Assembly (NCBI GenBank): GCA_964434865.1
Contig: CAYSWV010000001.1
Span: forward strand, 153,888-217,887
Direction of reading: 5' to 3'
Origin: CAYSWV01 sp964434865
Lineage (GTDB): Bacteria > Cyanobacteriota > Cyanobacteriia > Thermostichales > Thermostichaceae
Length of the DNA: 64,000 nt
Positions 7,757 through 15,950 of the stretch are shown here, one piece after another. The notes under the pieces were generated by a model. It was not told where the DNA came from and searched no databases. It worked only from the letters and a program-made list of their open reading frames with translations. The translations under genes were made by a program, and so were the position numbers. Numbering within the stretch: the first letter of the stretch is position 1; each line of letters begins with the position of its first letter.

Positions 7757-9913
7757 ATGTTTACTATTGCTGATCAACTAGCCCAAGACTTGTCCCTCTC
7801 GCTCAGTCAGGTCCAAGCAGTTCTGGAATTATTGAATGATGGGGCCACCATCCCGTTTATTGCTCGTTATCGCAAAGAACGTACGGGTGAGATGACCGAG
7901 GTGCAGCTACGAGAGTTTGTGGATCGATACACGTATTTAACCGATCTCAATGAGCGCAAGGCCACAATTCTCAAGTCGATTGAACAACAAGGGAGGTTAA
8001 CCTCAGATCTCAAAGCCCAGATTGAAGCTTGCCTACTTAAAAATGAACTTGAAGATCTGTACTTACCCTATCGACCTAAACGACGGACTCGGGCCGCTAT
8101 TGCTCGGGAACGAGGTCTAGAACCCTTAGCTCATCTGATCCAGGCCCTCAACTGCCCTCATCACAAAGGCGGATCGCTCCAGCAAGAAGCTAGTCCCTAC
8201 ATCAATTCTGATCAAGATCTTCCTACTCTGGATGCTGTTTTAAAAGGGGCCTCCGATATTTTGGCCGAAACCTTAGCAGAGCGAGCCGAGGTGAGAGTTT
8301 ATGTGCGCAAGCAAATCAGCAGAACCGGGATCATTACTGCAAAAATTAAACCCGAGCATCCCGTTGGCTCCACTAAGTTTGAAATGTATCGAGATTACAG
8401 CTGCCCGATTGGGTCAATAGCGCCTCACAATTTACTAGCGTTGCTGCGAGGTGACACCGAAAAGATTTTGTCAGTTCAACTAACCTTTGATGAAGCTTTG
8501 ATCCTCTCTGAATTAGAGCGCCGCGAGATTAAAACGCAAAATCCTGATATAAGAGTATTTTTGCAAACCATGATCAAAGATGCCTTGACCCGTTTACTCA
8601 AAGGCTCCCTAGTCAATGAAGTTATGACTGATCGTAAAGTTTGGGCCGATCAAGAATCGATCAAAACCTTCGCTGCTAATTTACGTGATTTATTGCTAGC
8701 CGCCCCAGCGGGGATGCAGCCCACTTTAGGCATTGATCCTGGCTTTAGAACGGGGTGTAAAGTTGCTGTGTTGAGTAAAACGGGGCAGCTAATTGCTCAT
8801 CAGACCCTTTATCCTCATCAAGGATCTCAGCAGCGAGATCAGGCTATCCAGACGGTTCAACACTTAATTCAAACGCATCAGATTCAACTGATTGCCATCG
8901 GTAATGGGACAGCAGGTCGAGAAACGGATCAGTTTATTGGAGAGTGTTTGCAAGGGCTGGACTCTAAACCGATTAAAGTGATGGTGAGTGAGGCAGGCGC
9001 TTCCGTGTATTCGGCTAGTCCTTTAGCGGTGGCTGAATTTCCTGATTTGGATGTTACGGTGCGAGGGGCGATTAGTATTGGTCGTCGGTTACAAGATCCC
9101 CTCGCTGAACTGGTGAAAATTGATCCAAAATCGATTGGGGTGGGTCAGTATCAACATGATGTGGATCAAAAACAGCTTAAACAAACGCTGCAAGATACCG
9201 TTGAAAGTTGTGTGAACTATGTTGGGGTTGACGTGAATACCGCCTCTAAAGAACTGCTGACCTATGTAGCTGGAATCACACCCAGAATTGCCGCTAATCT
9301 GGTGCAGTATCGTGATCAACAAGGCCCCTTCCAGAATCGCCGCACCCTATTGAAAGTACCCCAGTTAGGCCCCAAAGCTTTTGAACAAGCAGCTGGATTT
9401 CTCAGGATTCGCCAGGGTGATCACCCCTTGGACAATACAGCCGTGCATCCAGAACGTTATCCTGTCGTTGAACAGATGGCCACTGATCTAAAGGTCGCCT
9501 TAGTTGAACTCCCCCAGGCTACCGAGCGGTTAAAGCATCTAGATCTGGCTCCCTACATCAATTCAACCTTGGGTGAGCCCACTCTACGCGACATCCTACA
9601 AGAACTGGAAAAACCAGGCCGTGACCCACGAGATCAGTTTCTTTATGCCACCTTTAGTGATCACATTCAAACATTGGAGGATCTACAAGTGGGTATGGAT
9701 CTAGAAGGCATGATTACCAATGTGACTAACTTTGGTGCGTTTGTTGATATTGGTGTTCATCAGGATGGCCTGGTTCACATTTCCCAACTGGCTAATCAAT
9801 TTGTCTCCGATCCCAAAGCTATCGTTAAAGTAGGGCAAATTGTCAAAGTCCGAGTGCTACAAGTGGATCCGAAGTTAAAACGGATCAGTTTGTCGATGAA
9901 AGTGTTCTCCTAG
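7757..9913 (+). CDS. tex: Tex family RNA-binding transcription accessory protein
   Basis: 718 residues in the usual Tex order: Tex N-terminal helical domain (1-190, with IPFIARYRKERTG), a YqgF/RNase H-like domain (about 325-425, LGIDPGFRTGCKVAVL), helix-hairpin-helix segments (about 490-560, SIGVGQYQHDV and ITPRIAANLVQYR), and a C-terminal S1 RNA-binding domain (about 645-716). The length is somewhat shorter than the roughly 770 residues of proteobacterial Tex but has all domains. Tex proteins bind nucleic acid and act in transcription or RNA turnover in the cytoplasm. Divergent from the MscS pair. Its TAG stop shares the palindrome CTAG with the stop of the convergent cupin gene. Confidence 0.96.
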   Translation: MFTIADQLAQDLSLSLSQVQAVLELLNDGATIPFIARYRKERTGEMTEVQLREFVDRYTYLTDLNERKATILKSIEQQGRLTSDLKAQIEACLLKNELEDLYLPYRPKRRTRAAIARERGLEPLAHLIQALNCPHHKGGSLQQEASPYINSDQDLPTLDAVLKGASDILAETLAERAEVRVYVRKQISRTGIITAKIKPEHPVGSTKFEMYRDYSCPIGSIAPHNLLALLRGDTEKILSVQLTFDEALILSELERREIKTQNPDIRVFLQTMIKDALTRLLKGSLVNEVMTDRKVWADQESIKTFAANLRDLLLAAPAGMQPTLGIDPGFRTGCKVAVLSKTGQLIAHQTLYPHQGSQQRDQAIQTVQHLIQTHQIQLIAIGNGTAGRETDQFIGECLQGLDSKPIKVMVSEAGASVYSASPLAVAEFPDLDVTVRGAISIGRRLQDPLAELVKIDPKSIGVGQYQHDVDQKQLKQTLQDTVESCVNYVGVDVNTASKELLTYVAGITPRIAANLVQYRDQQGPFQNRRTLLKVPQLGPKAFEQAAGFLRIRQGDHPLDNTAVHPERYPVVEQMATDLKVALVELPQATERLKHLDLAPYINSTLGEPTLRDILQELEKPGRDPRDQFLYATFSDHIQTLEDLQVGMDLEGMITNVTNFGAFVDIGVHQDGLVHISQLANQFVSDPKAIVKVGQIVKVRVLQVDPKLKRISLSMKVFS

Positions 9914-10452
9914 TACAAGGAGGATTGGGTTCCTCGTAAGACTTCTAGATCTTCTGCATCTAAAGCAACTGGGATCCCACTCCGGATCAGTTCTGCAAAG
10001 TTCTCATTCGGAACCATAATGCATAGTGCATACAACCGCCCAGATCCAGTATTGCGAATTTCATGCAGACCCATGGGAGGCACTAATAAGCTATCTCCTG
10101 CATGAATCGGCACTGCTTTACCATCGCAAACAGCAATACCTTCACCCTTTAGGATAAAAAAGAATTCAACAGCCATTTGATGTTGGTTAGGCGGTGTTTT
10201 TCCACCGGGATCAAAGATTTCAACACAGAAAGTTAAGGACACATCGGCTGTCAATTGATCAAATACGATCGCGAGCCGATTAGTATCTCCAGGACTGATG
10301 CGGTAGGCTTGGTAATCAAACGGAGATTTGATGATCGGGATCATGCACCGAGCTTTAGATTCAACCGATGAGGAGACTTTAGGTTCCGCTTTAGATTCCG
10401 CTTTAGATTGAATAGATAAGGGTTGAGGAGGCGCTTGGATCAGGGTTTGCAT
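9910..10452 (-). CDS. Cupin domain protein
   Basis: 180 residues. The N-terminal 35 residues are low-complexity (SKAESKAEPK repeats). A single cupin barrel follows, with motif 1 around NQHQMAVEFFFILKGEGI and motif 2 around LVPPMGLHEIRN. H, H/Q and E residues are placed as expected for a metal centre, though motif 1 reads HxMxxE rather than the usual HxHxxxxE, so metal binding is uncertain. ATG with a good AGGAG site 8 bases upstream. It follows a cysteine hydrolase gene on the same strand after 56 bases and is probably in the same transcript. Its stop overlaps the tex stop by four bases. Function unknown; a role as a small-molecule isomerase, oxygenase or sensor would fit the family. Confidence 0.85.
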   Translation of the reverse strand: MQTLIQAPPQPLSIQSKAESKAEPKVSSSVESKARCMIPIIKSPFDYQAYRISPGDTNRLAIVFDQLTADVSLTFCVEIFDPGGKTPPNQHQMAVEFFFILKGEGIAVCDGKAVPIHAGDSLLVPPMGLHEIRNTGSGRLYALCIMVPNENFAELIRSGIPVALDAEDLEVLRGTQSSLY

Positions 10453-10508
10453 GGTTTTTACTCCTAAAGTAGTTTTAAAAGAGACTTGAATATCACCGAA
10501 ATTAGACT

Positions 10509-11351
10509 CTAAGACGATGAACTTAAAGCTTCAATCACAGCCTCAGTATCGGTCACAAATCCAAAACACTGATTCACGTTGTAGACAGTGGCCTTAAGGC
10601 AATAGTCAGGAGAGGTTGTTGCGGTGCCATCGGCAATTAAAATACAGTCATAGCCTAAGCAGTGAGCATCTTGTAGCGTTGTCATCACACACTGATCAGC
10701 ATTGACTCCGGTAAAGAAGAGGGTGGTTCGACCCAAGTTTTTTAAAATACTATCTAAGGGGGTATCCCAAAAACCACTCATCCGATACTTGTCTATATAG
10801 ATATCATCAGGATCTGTTGGCAACTCATCCACGATGGCAGCAGACCAGCTTCCCTTGGTTAAAACTTTAGAGCCACTTTGGGGTAACGGATCACCGAGGC
10901 CAGTTGCTTGACCGGAAGCATTGTAAACATGGCGCAGGTTGGCACTAATATTCAGCAAGTCGGGTCGATTGCCCCAATTGAGCCAAACGATGGGTATAGA
11001 GGCCTGTCGCAAACGGGGCAACAACTGCTTCAGGGGTGCAATGGGATCTCGAGCTACTCTGATATCGACACCAATACTAGCTAGCCACCCCTGGGGATGA
11101 CAGAAATCATTTTGCATATCAATGACCAAGATGGCAGCTTTGGCTAGATCTAGTTTTAAAGCCTTAGTGTGTGTTCTCAAATAACCATATTGAGGTGCTG
11201 AGGCGGGTCGTGTGATGTCAGCCACATCGGTGTCAACAGCCCAAGCATTGGGTTGAACGCCTAACGGATACAGTGTGCGATTTTTAAAGGCTGTTACATC
11301 CATGATCATAGGTAATGACTGAGAGATCCATCCTAAAGCACAGCTCAACAC
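10509..11351 (-). CDS. Isochorismatase-like cysteine hydrolase
   Basis: 280 residues of the cysteine hydrolase (isochorismatase-like) fold. The Asp-Lys-Cys triad is visible as D78 in VIDMQNDF, K188 in DKYRMSGFWDTPLD and C221 in GVNADQCVMTTLQD. The WLNWGNRPDLLN and SGFWDTPLDSIL blocks recall a bacterial subgroup annotated only as cysteine hydrolase and related to RutB/biuret-type amidohydrolases, so amide or ureide cleavage is the likely chemistry. The start is uncertain: GTG at 11351 sits close to a GAGG motif, the following TTG is also possible, and an ATG at 11303 gives a shorter form. Adjacent to a cupin gene, probably co-transcribed. Confidence 0.88.
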   Translation of the reverse strand: MLSCALGWISQSLPMIMDVTAFKNRTLYPLGVQPNAWAVDTDVADITRPASAPQYGYLRTHTKALKLDLAKAAILVIDMQNDFCHPQGWLASIGVDIRVARDPIAPLKQLLPRLRQASIPIVWLNWGNRPDLLNISANLRHVYNASGQATGLGDPLPQSGSKVLTKGSWSAAIVDELPTDPDDIYIDKYRMSGFWDTPLDSILKNLGRTTLFFTGVNADQCVMTTLQDAHCLGYDCILIADGTATTSPDYCLKATVYNVNQCFGFVTDTEAVIEALSSSS

Positions 11352-11743
11352 TCACCTCAGGATTTAATGTCACGTTCAGAGATGACAAACCTTCATATCC
11401 TGATCGTAATATCTGCGTGGTTCTAAGTGGTTTAGATATGAAGTTCTGTTGACTTCTCTCCATCTGGGCGCTATAAGTAGTGTGTAATAAGCAACTTAGC
11501 CACTAGGGATAGCTTATGTACTGAAGTAGAAGGTAATATTAGCTTAGTCTATAACCAGAGAGACGTTAAGTTGAGTAAGTACTATAAGCAACAAGTAATA
11601 CAAAGTATAAACAAGTCTTTATAAATGGTCGGAACTCCAAGTTAATGTAGATATAGGATAAATGTGTTCTTGCATACATCAATTTCAGTTTCTATCGACT
11701 TGAGTGTCTATTGATCTAGTCTATTGATCTAAAGGTGGTTACT
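11352..11743. other. Divergent intergenic region, about 390 bases
   Basis: AT-rich spacer between the divergent cysteine hydrolase and small-protein genes. I see no tRNA, no strong hairpin and no perfect NtcA box. Short direct repeats of the type CTATTGATCTA occur near 11708-11732 before the small gene. Nothing else supported. Confidence 0.5.
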
Positions 11744-11947
11744 ATGTTGACAATTCGTAGCCTTGTGAATGAGGTGATTCAGTCACACACCATGACCGCA
11801 ACTCAACAGCAAACTCTTAACTCTCTCCTGATCCGCTCCAGATGTTCAACGTCTGATCTCGAAGCCCTTGATCAGCTGACGGCAGCCCTGCAACGAGGTG
11901 ATGTGCAGCTAATAACCTTAACAGAGGCACCTAGCTTTGCCAGCTAA
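11744..11947 (+). CDS. Small conserved cyanobacterial protein of unknown function
   Basis: 67 residues from the ATG at 11744, preceded by an AAAGGTGG site; a GTG at 11735 would add three residues. The sequence is mostly helical, with the pattern LTIRSLVNEVIQSHTMTATQQQTLN and then LEALDQLTAALQRGDV, resembling short uncharacterised proteins common in cyanobacteria. No membrane segment, cysteine pair or DNA-binding motif is apparent. It stands 130 bases upstream of the isoaspartyl peptidase gene on the same strand. Function not known. Confidence 0.65.
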   Translation: MLTIRSLVNEVIQSHTMTATQQQTLNSLLIRSRCSTSDLEALDQLTAALQRGDVQLITLTEAPSFAS

Positions 11948-12076
11948 TCTCTAGATTCAGCAGATCTAAGCTGGAATTCCAAGAGAGACCCATGGCTGCT
12001 ACCATTAGAACGTTTTCTGTGACAACTCAACTCCACATTGAGATCTGAGTTCAATCCAGGCTGACAGAGGAATCTA

Positions 12077-12973
12077 ATGGCTGCACCATCTAACTTGATG
12101 AGTCCCAAATTAATTATTCATGGCGGAGCCGGAATGGCTCTAGATAGTTCAAAAGATCCCGACAAGGTTTACCGCTCCCTCCGACATGTAGTGGACTCAA
12201 CTTATCATCAACTTCAATTGGGTTGTACAGCTGAGGCTGCTGTTGTACTGGCTTGTCAACAACTAGAAGATGATCCGCTATACAATGCTGGAACTGGATC
12301 CGTGCTGCAAGCTGATGGCCAAATTCGGATGAGTGCCGCTTTAATGACCAGTGCTCAGCAAAGTTTTAGTGGTGTGATCAATACAACTCGGGTGCAACAT
12401 CCTATCCAGATGGCTCAGGCGCTCCAGTCCAGTCCCGATCGAGTGCTAGCCGAAACTGGAGCCGCTGAATTAGCCCGAGAACTACAACTCCCGCTCTATG
12501 ATCCCATGACTCCTCAACGATTACAGGAGTGGTTACAGCTCATTGAAACCAGTACCTCAAGCCGCATGAAAACATCAGTCACAGTCGGAACTGTGGGTGC
12601 CGTCGCCCTAGATCAATCAGGTCAATTAGCAGTAGGCACTTCAACCGGGGGCCGTGGATTTGAACGAATTGGCCGTGTGAGTGACTCTGCAATGCCAGCG
12701 GGAACGTATGCTAACGCCTATGCGGCTGTAAGTTGTACCGGCGTGGGTGAAGATATTATTGATGAGGGCTTAGCGACCCGCATTGTGATTAGGGTAACTG
12801 ATGGCATGGTGTTATCGGAGTCAATGGCCAAGAGTTTTACTGAAGCTCGTTCGCGCCAGCGAGAATTTGGGGCGATCGCCATTGCTGCCAACGGTGATAT
12901 TGCTTGGGATACCACGATGGATCTGATTTTGGCTGCTTATCATACCGGTGATGAGATCAAATTTACCCTTTGA
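12077..12973 (+). CDS. iaaA: Isoaspartyl peptidase/plant-type L-asparaginase
   Basis: 298 residues of the N-terminal nucleophile hydrolase family. Features include HGGAG near residue 15, the YNAGTGSVL motif near 70, the autoprocessing site before T172 (GTVGAVALD), and STGGRG near 190. The precursor would cleave before T172 into alpha and beta subunits, with Thr as nucleophile, to hydrolyse isoaspartyl dipeptides and asparagine. The substrate-binding segment reads RVSDSAMPAGTYAN instead of the usual RVGDSPxxGAGxYAN, a small deviation that may affect specificity. ATG with an AGAGGAA site. A HIP1 octamer lies at 12872-12879. The SDR gene follows after 92 bases. Confidence 0.93.
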   Translation: MAAPSNLMSPKLIIHGGAGMALDSSKDPDKVYRSLRHVVDSTYHQLQLGCTAEAAVVLACQQLEDDPLYNAGTGSVLQADGQIRMSAALMTSAQQSFSGVINTTRVQHPIQMAQALQSSPDRVLAETGAAELARELQLPLYDPMTPQRLQEWLQLIETSTSSRMKTSVTVGTVGAVALDQSGQLAVGTSTGGRGFERIGRVSDSAMPAGTYANAYAAVSCTGVGEDIIDEGLATRIVIRVTDGMVLSESMAKSFTEARSRQREFGAIAIAANGDIAWDTTMDLILAAYHTGDEIKFTL

Positions 12974-13065
12974 TGGAGTAACTTAACTGAGCTGTAGTGA
13001 CTGAGGTGTGCTACAACCACCCTAGTTACATGCCCACCAGGTTTCTCAAAATTTAAGGAGTACCT

Positions 13066-13857
13066 ATGGATTTACAGTTACAGAATAAGGTGTCTCTCGT
13101 TACCGGTAGCACAGCAGGCATTGGTTATGCTATCGCTGAAGCTTTGGTGGTTGAAGGGGCTAGGGTTATCATTAATGGCCGGTCTCAGGCATCAGTAGAC
13201 AAGGCTATGACTCAACTAGCGTCTACAGGATCGGGTGAGGTCATTGGGTTTGTTGGCGATCTGTCTACTCAAGAAACGGCTGAGCAGCTTGTGCAGAACT
13301 ATCCTGAGGTAGAGATCCTGGTTAATAATCTGGGCATCTTTGAGCCTGTAGCCTTTGAGTCGATTTCAGACGATGATTGGCGCCGCTTTTTTGAAGTGAA
13401 TGTGTTGAGTGGAGTCCGCCTGAGCCGTCTATATCTCCCTGCTATGAGACAACGGAATTGGGGCCGCATTGTTTTTGTGTCTAGTGAAAGTGCCATCCAG
13501 ATTCCAGCTGAAATGATTCACTATGGTATGACTAAAACAGCTCAGCTGGCTATTTCGCGAGGTTTAGCTGAATCAGTGGCTGGAACAGGTATTACTGTCA
13601 ATAGTGTGTTGCCAGGACCAACGAAGTCTCGTGGGGTGATTGATTTTGTTGAAGAACTTGCTGAGCAATCAGGTCAAACTTTTGAGGCGTTTGAACAGGA
13701 ATTTTTCCAGAAAATGCGGCCAACATCCTTGATCAAGCGTTTTGCTGATCCCAGTGAGGTGGCCTCATTAGTAGCTTACATTGTGAGCCCATTGGCGTCA
13801 GCCACAACAGGTGCAGCTCTCAGAGCGGATGGTGGTGTTGTGAAAAGTGCTTTTTGA
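13066..13857 (+). CDS. Short-chain dehydrogenase/reductase
   Basis: 263 residues of a classical SDR. The cofactor loop TGSTAGIG is at residues 13-20, the NNLG motif near 87-90, and the catalytic residues are S140, Y153 and K157 (YGMTK). R39 in NGRS after the second strand suggests NADP(H) preference. It would oxidise or reduce a carbonyl or alcohol substrate in the cytoplasm; the C-terminal part (about 190-215) is a variable substrate loop. ATG with an AAGGAG site. Same strand as iaaA, 92 bases downstream. Substrate unknown. Confidence 0.92.
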   Translation: MDLQLQNKVSLVTGSTAGIGYAIAEALVVEGARVIINGRSQASVDKAMTQLASTGSGEVIGFVGDLSTQETAEQLVQNYPEVEILVNNLGIFEPVAFESISDDDWRRFFEVNVLSGVRLSRLYLPAMRQRNWGRIVFVSSESAIQIPAEMIHYGMTKTAQLAISRGLAESVAGTGITVNSVLPGPTKSRGVIDFVEELAEQSGQTFEAFEQEFFQKMRPTSLIKRFADPSEVASLVAYIVSPLASATTGAALRADGGVVKSAF

Positions 13858-13925
13858 TCCCTGATCCATCACGTATACAGTTTCTTGGTGTTGGAAGTTG
13901 GGGCAACCATCTTTGGCTATCTAAG

Positions 13926-15878
13926 CTAGTTGCTGTCCTCTAGTTGCTGCAACCACCGCCAGAGTAAAGGGGAGTCTGGATCAGTCTGCTGCCACAGTTG
14001 GAGCCAGGATCGCGCGGCATCTTGCTTATCTTGAATAGTTAACAGAGTGAGGTAGGTATCTGAAAAAGCTCCAAATTCATCATAGTGGAAGTGTTTCTTG
14101 GTCAAGAGTGCTTGTAACGTAGATTCAGCCGCTTCAATTTGATGCTCCATTAACTGAAGTTTTGCTAGAGAAATTTGACCATATCCATAAGTGGGGAACT
14201 GGCTCGCTATCTCACGCACTAAGGCTTCGGCTTCGTCTCGACGATCTTGATAGTGATAGGCCGCGGCTAAATTGTTTTTTAAATCGGGTGCCGTGGGTTC
14301 TAATTCAATAGCTTGTAGCAGTAGAGCTTCGGCTTCTGCCGCTTTACCTTCTCGTAAGAGGAGAATCGATTGTTGATACAGCTGGGTCACTTGAGGAGAA
14401 TGAGAAATCTCAGCATCTGCCGATAGTTCAAAGCCAATAGGCATGATTTCAGTCCACTTGCCTTGCCGCCACATCTGGATCGGCTCTCCTGTCCAGACCC
14501 CTGCTTCAGATAACCGCTGGAAAGCTTCCATTCGAGACTGATCTGATCCCCATTGACTCAGGGCAAATGTTTTTAAGGCTGAGAGTAAGGCTGGATTGCG
14601 AGTCAGACTAGCTAGAAAGCCAGCAAATTGTCGCCCTCGTAGATCACCTCGCTCCAGTAGAACGGGCACGATCTTTTCGATCTCAGGATGTTGATTCAAG
14701 TAAAGGCTTAGTTTCTCACGCAAGACACTGTCATCCTGGTTTTTGGTGGCTTCAACTAGATCCCGAAACTCCTCGATCACAGATTCGCGGATCCAGGCTG
14801 TCAGCTCAAAGGCCCAGGGTCCTTCACGATCCCCCGAGAGTTGCTCTTGATCCGCTAAGTTTGCTAGAGCGATCCGGTAACCAGGTGAGAGGTCGAGGGC
14901 TTTTTCCCAGTATTCAAGAGCTTCTTGTCGTTTCCCTTGCCGAGCTAATGCAACTGCGACTAAGTGATAAAAGAATGGGTTTTCAGGCATTTCATCTGCT
15001 GCTTTGAGTTGTTCAAAGAGGTCTACAATGGCCTGATCATCCCCTAGGTAGCTTAACCCTTCAATTTGTTTCGTTGGATCCCATCTCGCTGAGGTGTTGT
15101 TTTTTAAGCGATCATGATAGGTATAGGCCTGGTCTAACTCACCCTGAACACAGTAGTAACGAACTATATTGGAGAGAGCATGGAGGTTATCGGGATCCTG
15201 TTCTAAAACACCTTGAGTTAGAGAGATGGCTTCATCAATCTGGCCTTCTACAAATGCAACTAAGCTCAAATTATTTTGCGAAGGGGCAAAAGAGGGTAGG
15301 CGTTGTAAAACTTGACTTTCAGCAGCTCGCGCTTGAGAGTATCGCCCCGTATGTAGAAATGCCTGGCCTTGTTCATGCAACAGTAACAACTCTAGCTGAA
15401 CGTCTGTATCTAAAGCCTTCAAATCCTCACGGTGGATCAGAGTGGGCAGGAGCGCTTGGATTTCAGTGGCGACATCAACCAATTGCTGAATTATAGAATG
15501 GTTAGGCCACTTGGCTTGCGCCCTCTGAAAGGTCTGTTGGGCTAGGAGTAGATGCTGGTTAGTGTAGTAAGCCTTAAAGAGGTTAACATAGCCTTTAGGA
15601 TCTTTAGGATTGACTTCAACATAATGTTCACAGGCTAATAACACCTGATGATCATCACCTAGAGCCAAGCTAACTTCAACCAGATAGCGGGCTATTTCAA
15701 TATTAGTGGGATATGCAACTTTCAAGGCCTTGAGCAAATCTTTAGCTTGAAACCATTGATCTTGCCGGATCAGCGACTCAATCTTCTGCAATGTTGGCTT
15801 CAGACGCATCATACCGAATCCAACAGCTTTTTGAGATTTTTTTGTTTTGGAGTTTGATTTCGCTGGCTTGCGGCTCAA
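13926..15878 (-). CDS. Tetratricopeptide repeat protein
   Basis: 650 residues made largely of TPR helices. The repeats recur from about residue 30 to 360 (for example AYYTNQHLLLAQQTFQRAQAKWP and EALEYWEKALDLSPGY) and again at about 495-640 (EAEALLLQAIELEPTAPDLKNNLAAAY). The middle, about 360-490, is less regular. The Lys-rich N-terminus (1-25) is disordered and there is no membrane segment. TPR proteins act as scaffolds for protein complexes. The start is a TTG at 15878 with an AGGAG site 6 bases upstream; no ATG is better placed. It lies 72 bases downstream of the propeller-transglutaminase gene and may be co-transcribed. Confidence 0.88.
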   Translation of the reverse strand: MSRKPAKSNSKTKKSQKAVGFGMMRLKPTLQKIESLIRQDQWFQAKDLLKALKVAYPTNIEIARYLVEVSLALGDDHQVLLACEHYVEVNPKDPKGYVNLFKAYYTNQHLLLAQQTFQRAQAKWPNHSIIQQLVDVATEIQALLPTLIHREDLKALDTDVQLELLLLHEQGQAFLHTGRYSQARAAESQVLQRLPSFAPSQNNLSLVAFVEGQIDEAISLTQGVLEQDPDNLHALSNIVRYYCVQGELDQAYTYHDRLKNNTSARWDPTKQIEGLSYLGDDQAIVDLFEQLKAADEMPENPFFYHLVAVALARQGKRQEALEYWEKALDLSPGYRIALANLADQEQLSGDREGPWAFELTAWIRESVIEEFRDLVEATKNQDDSVLREKLSLYLNQHPEIEKIVPVLLERGDLRGRQFAGFLASLTRNPALLSALKTFALSQWGSDQSRMEAFQRLSEAGVWTGEPIQMWRQGKWTEIMPIGFELSADAEISHSPQVTQLYQQSILLLREGKAAEAEALLLQAIELEPTAPDLKNNLAAAYHYQDRRDEAEALVREIASQFPTYGYGQISLAKLQLMEHQIEAAESTLQALLTKKHFHYDEFGAFSDTYLTLLTIQDKQDAARSWLQLWQQTDPDSPLLWRWLQQLEDSN

Positions 15879-15950
15879 GGTTTACTCCTATCCTAGTGCT
15901 TAAATGATTTATTTACTCTAGCACTAGGTCCTAATGTGACAAGGTACTGC

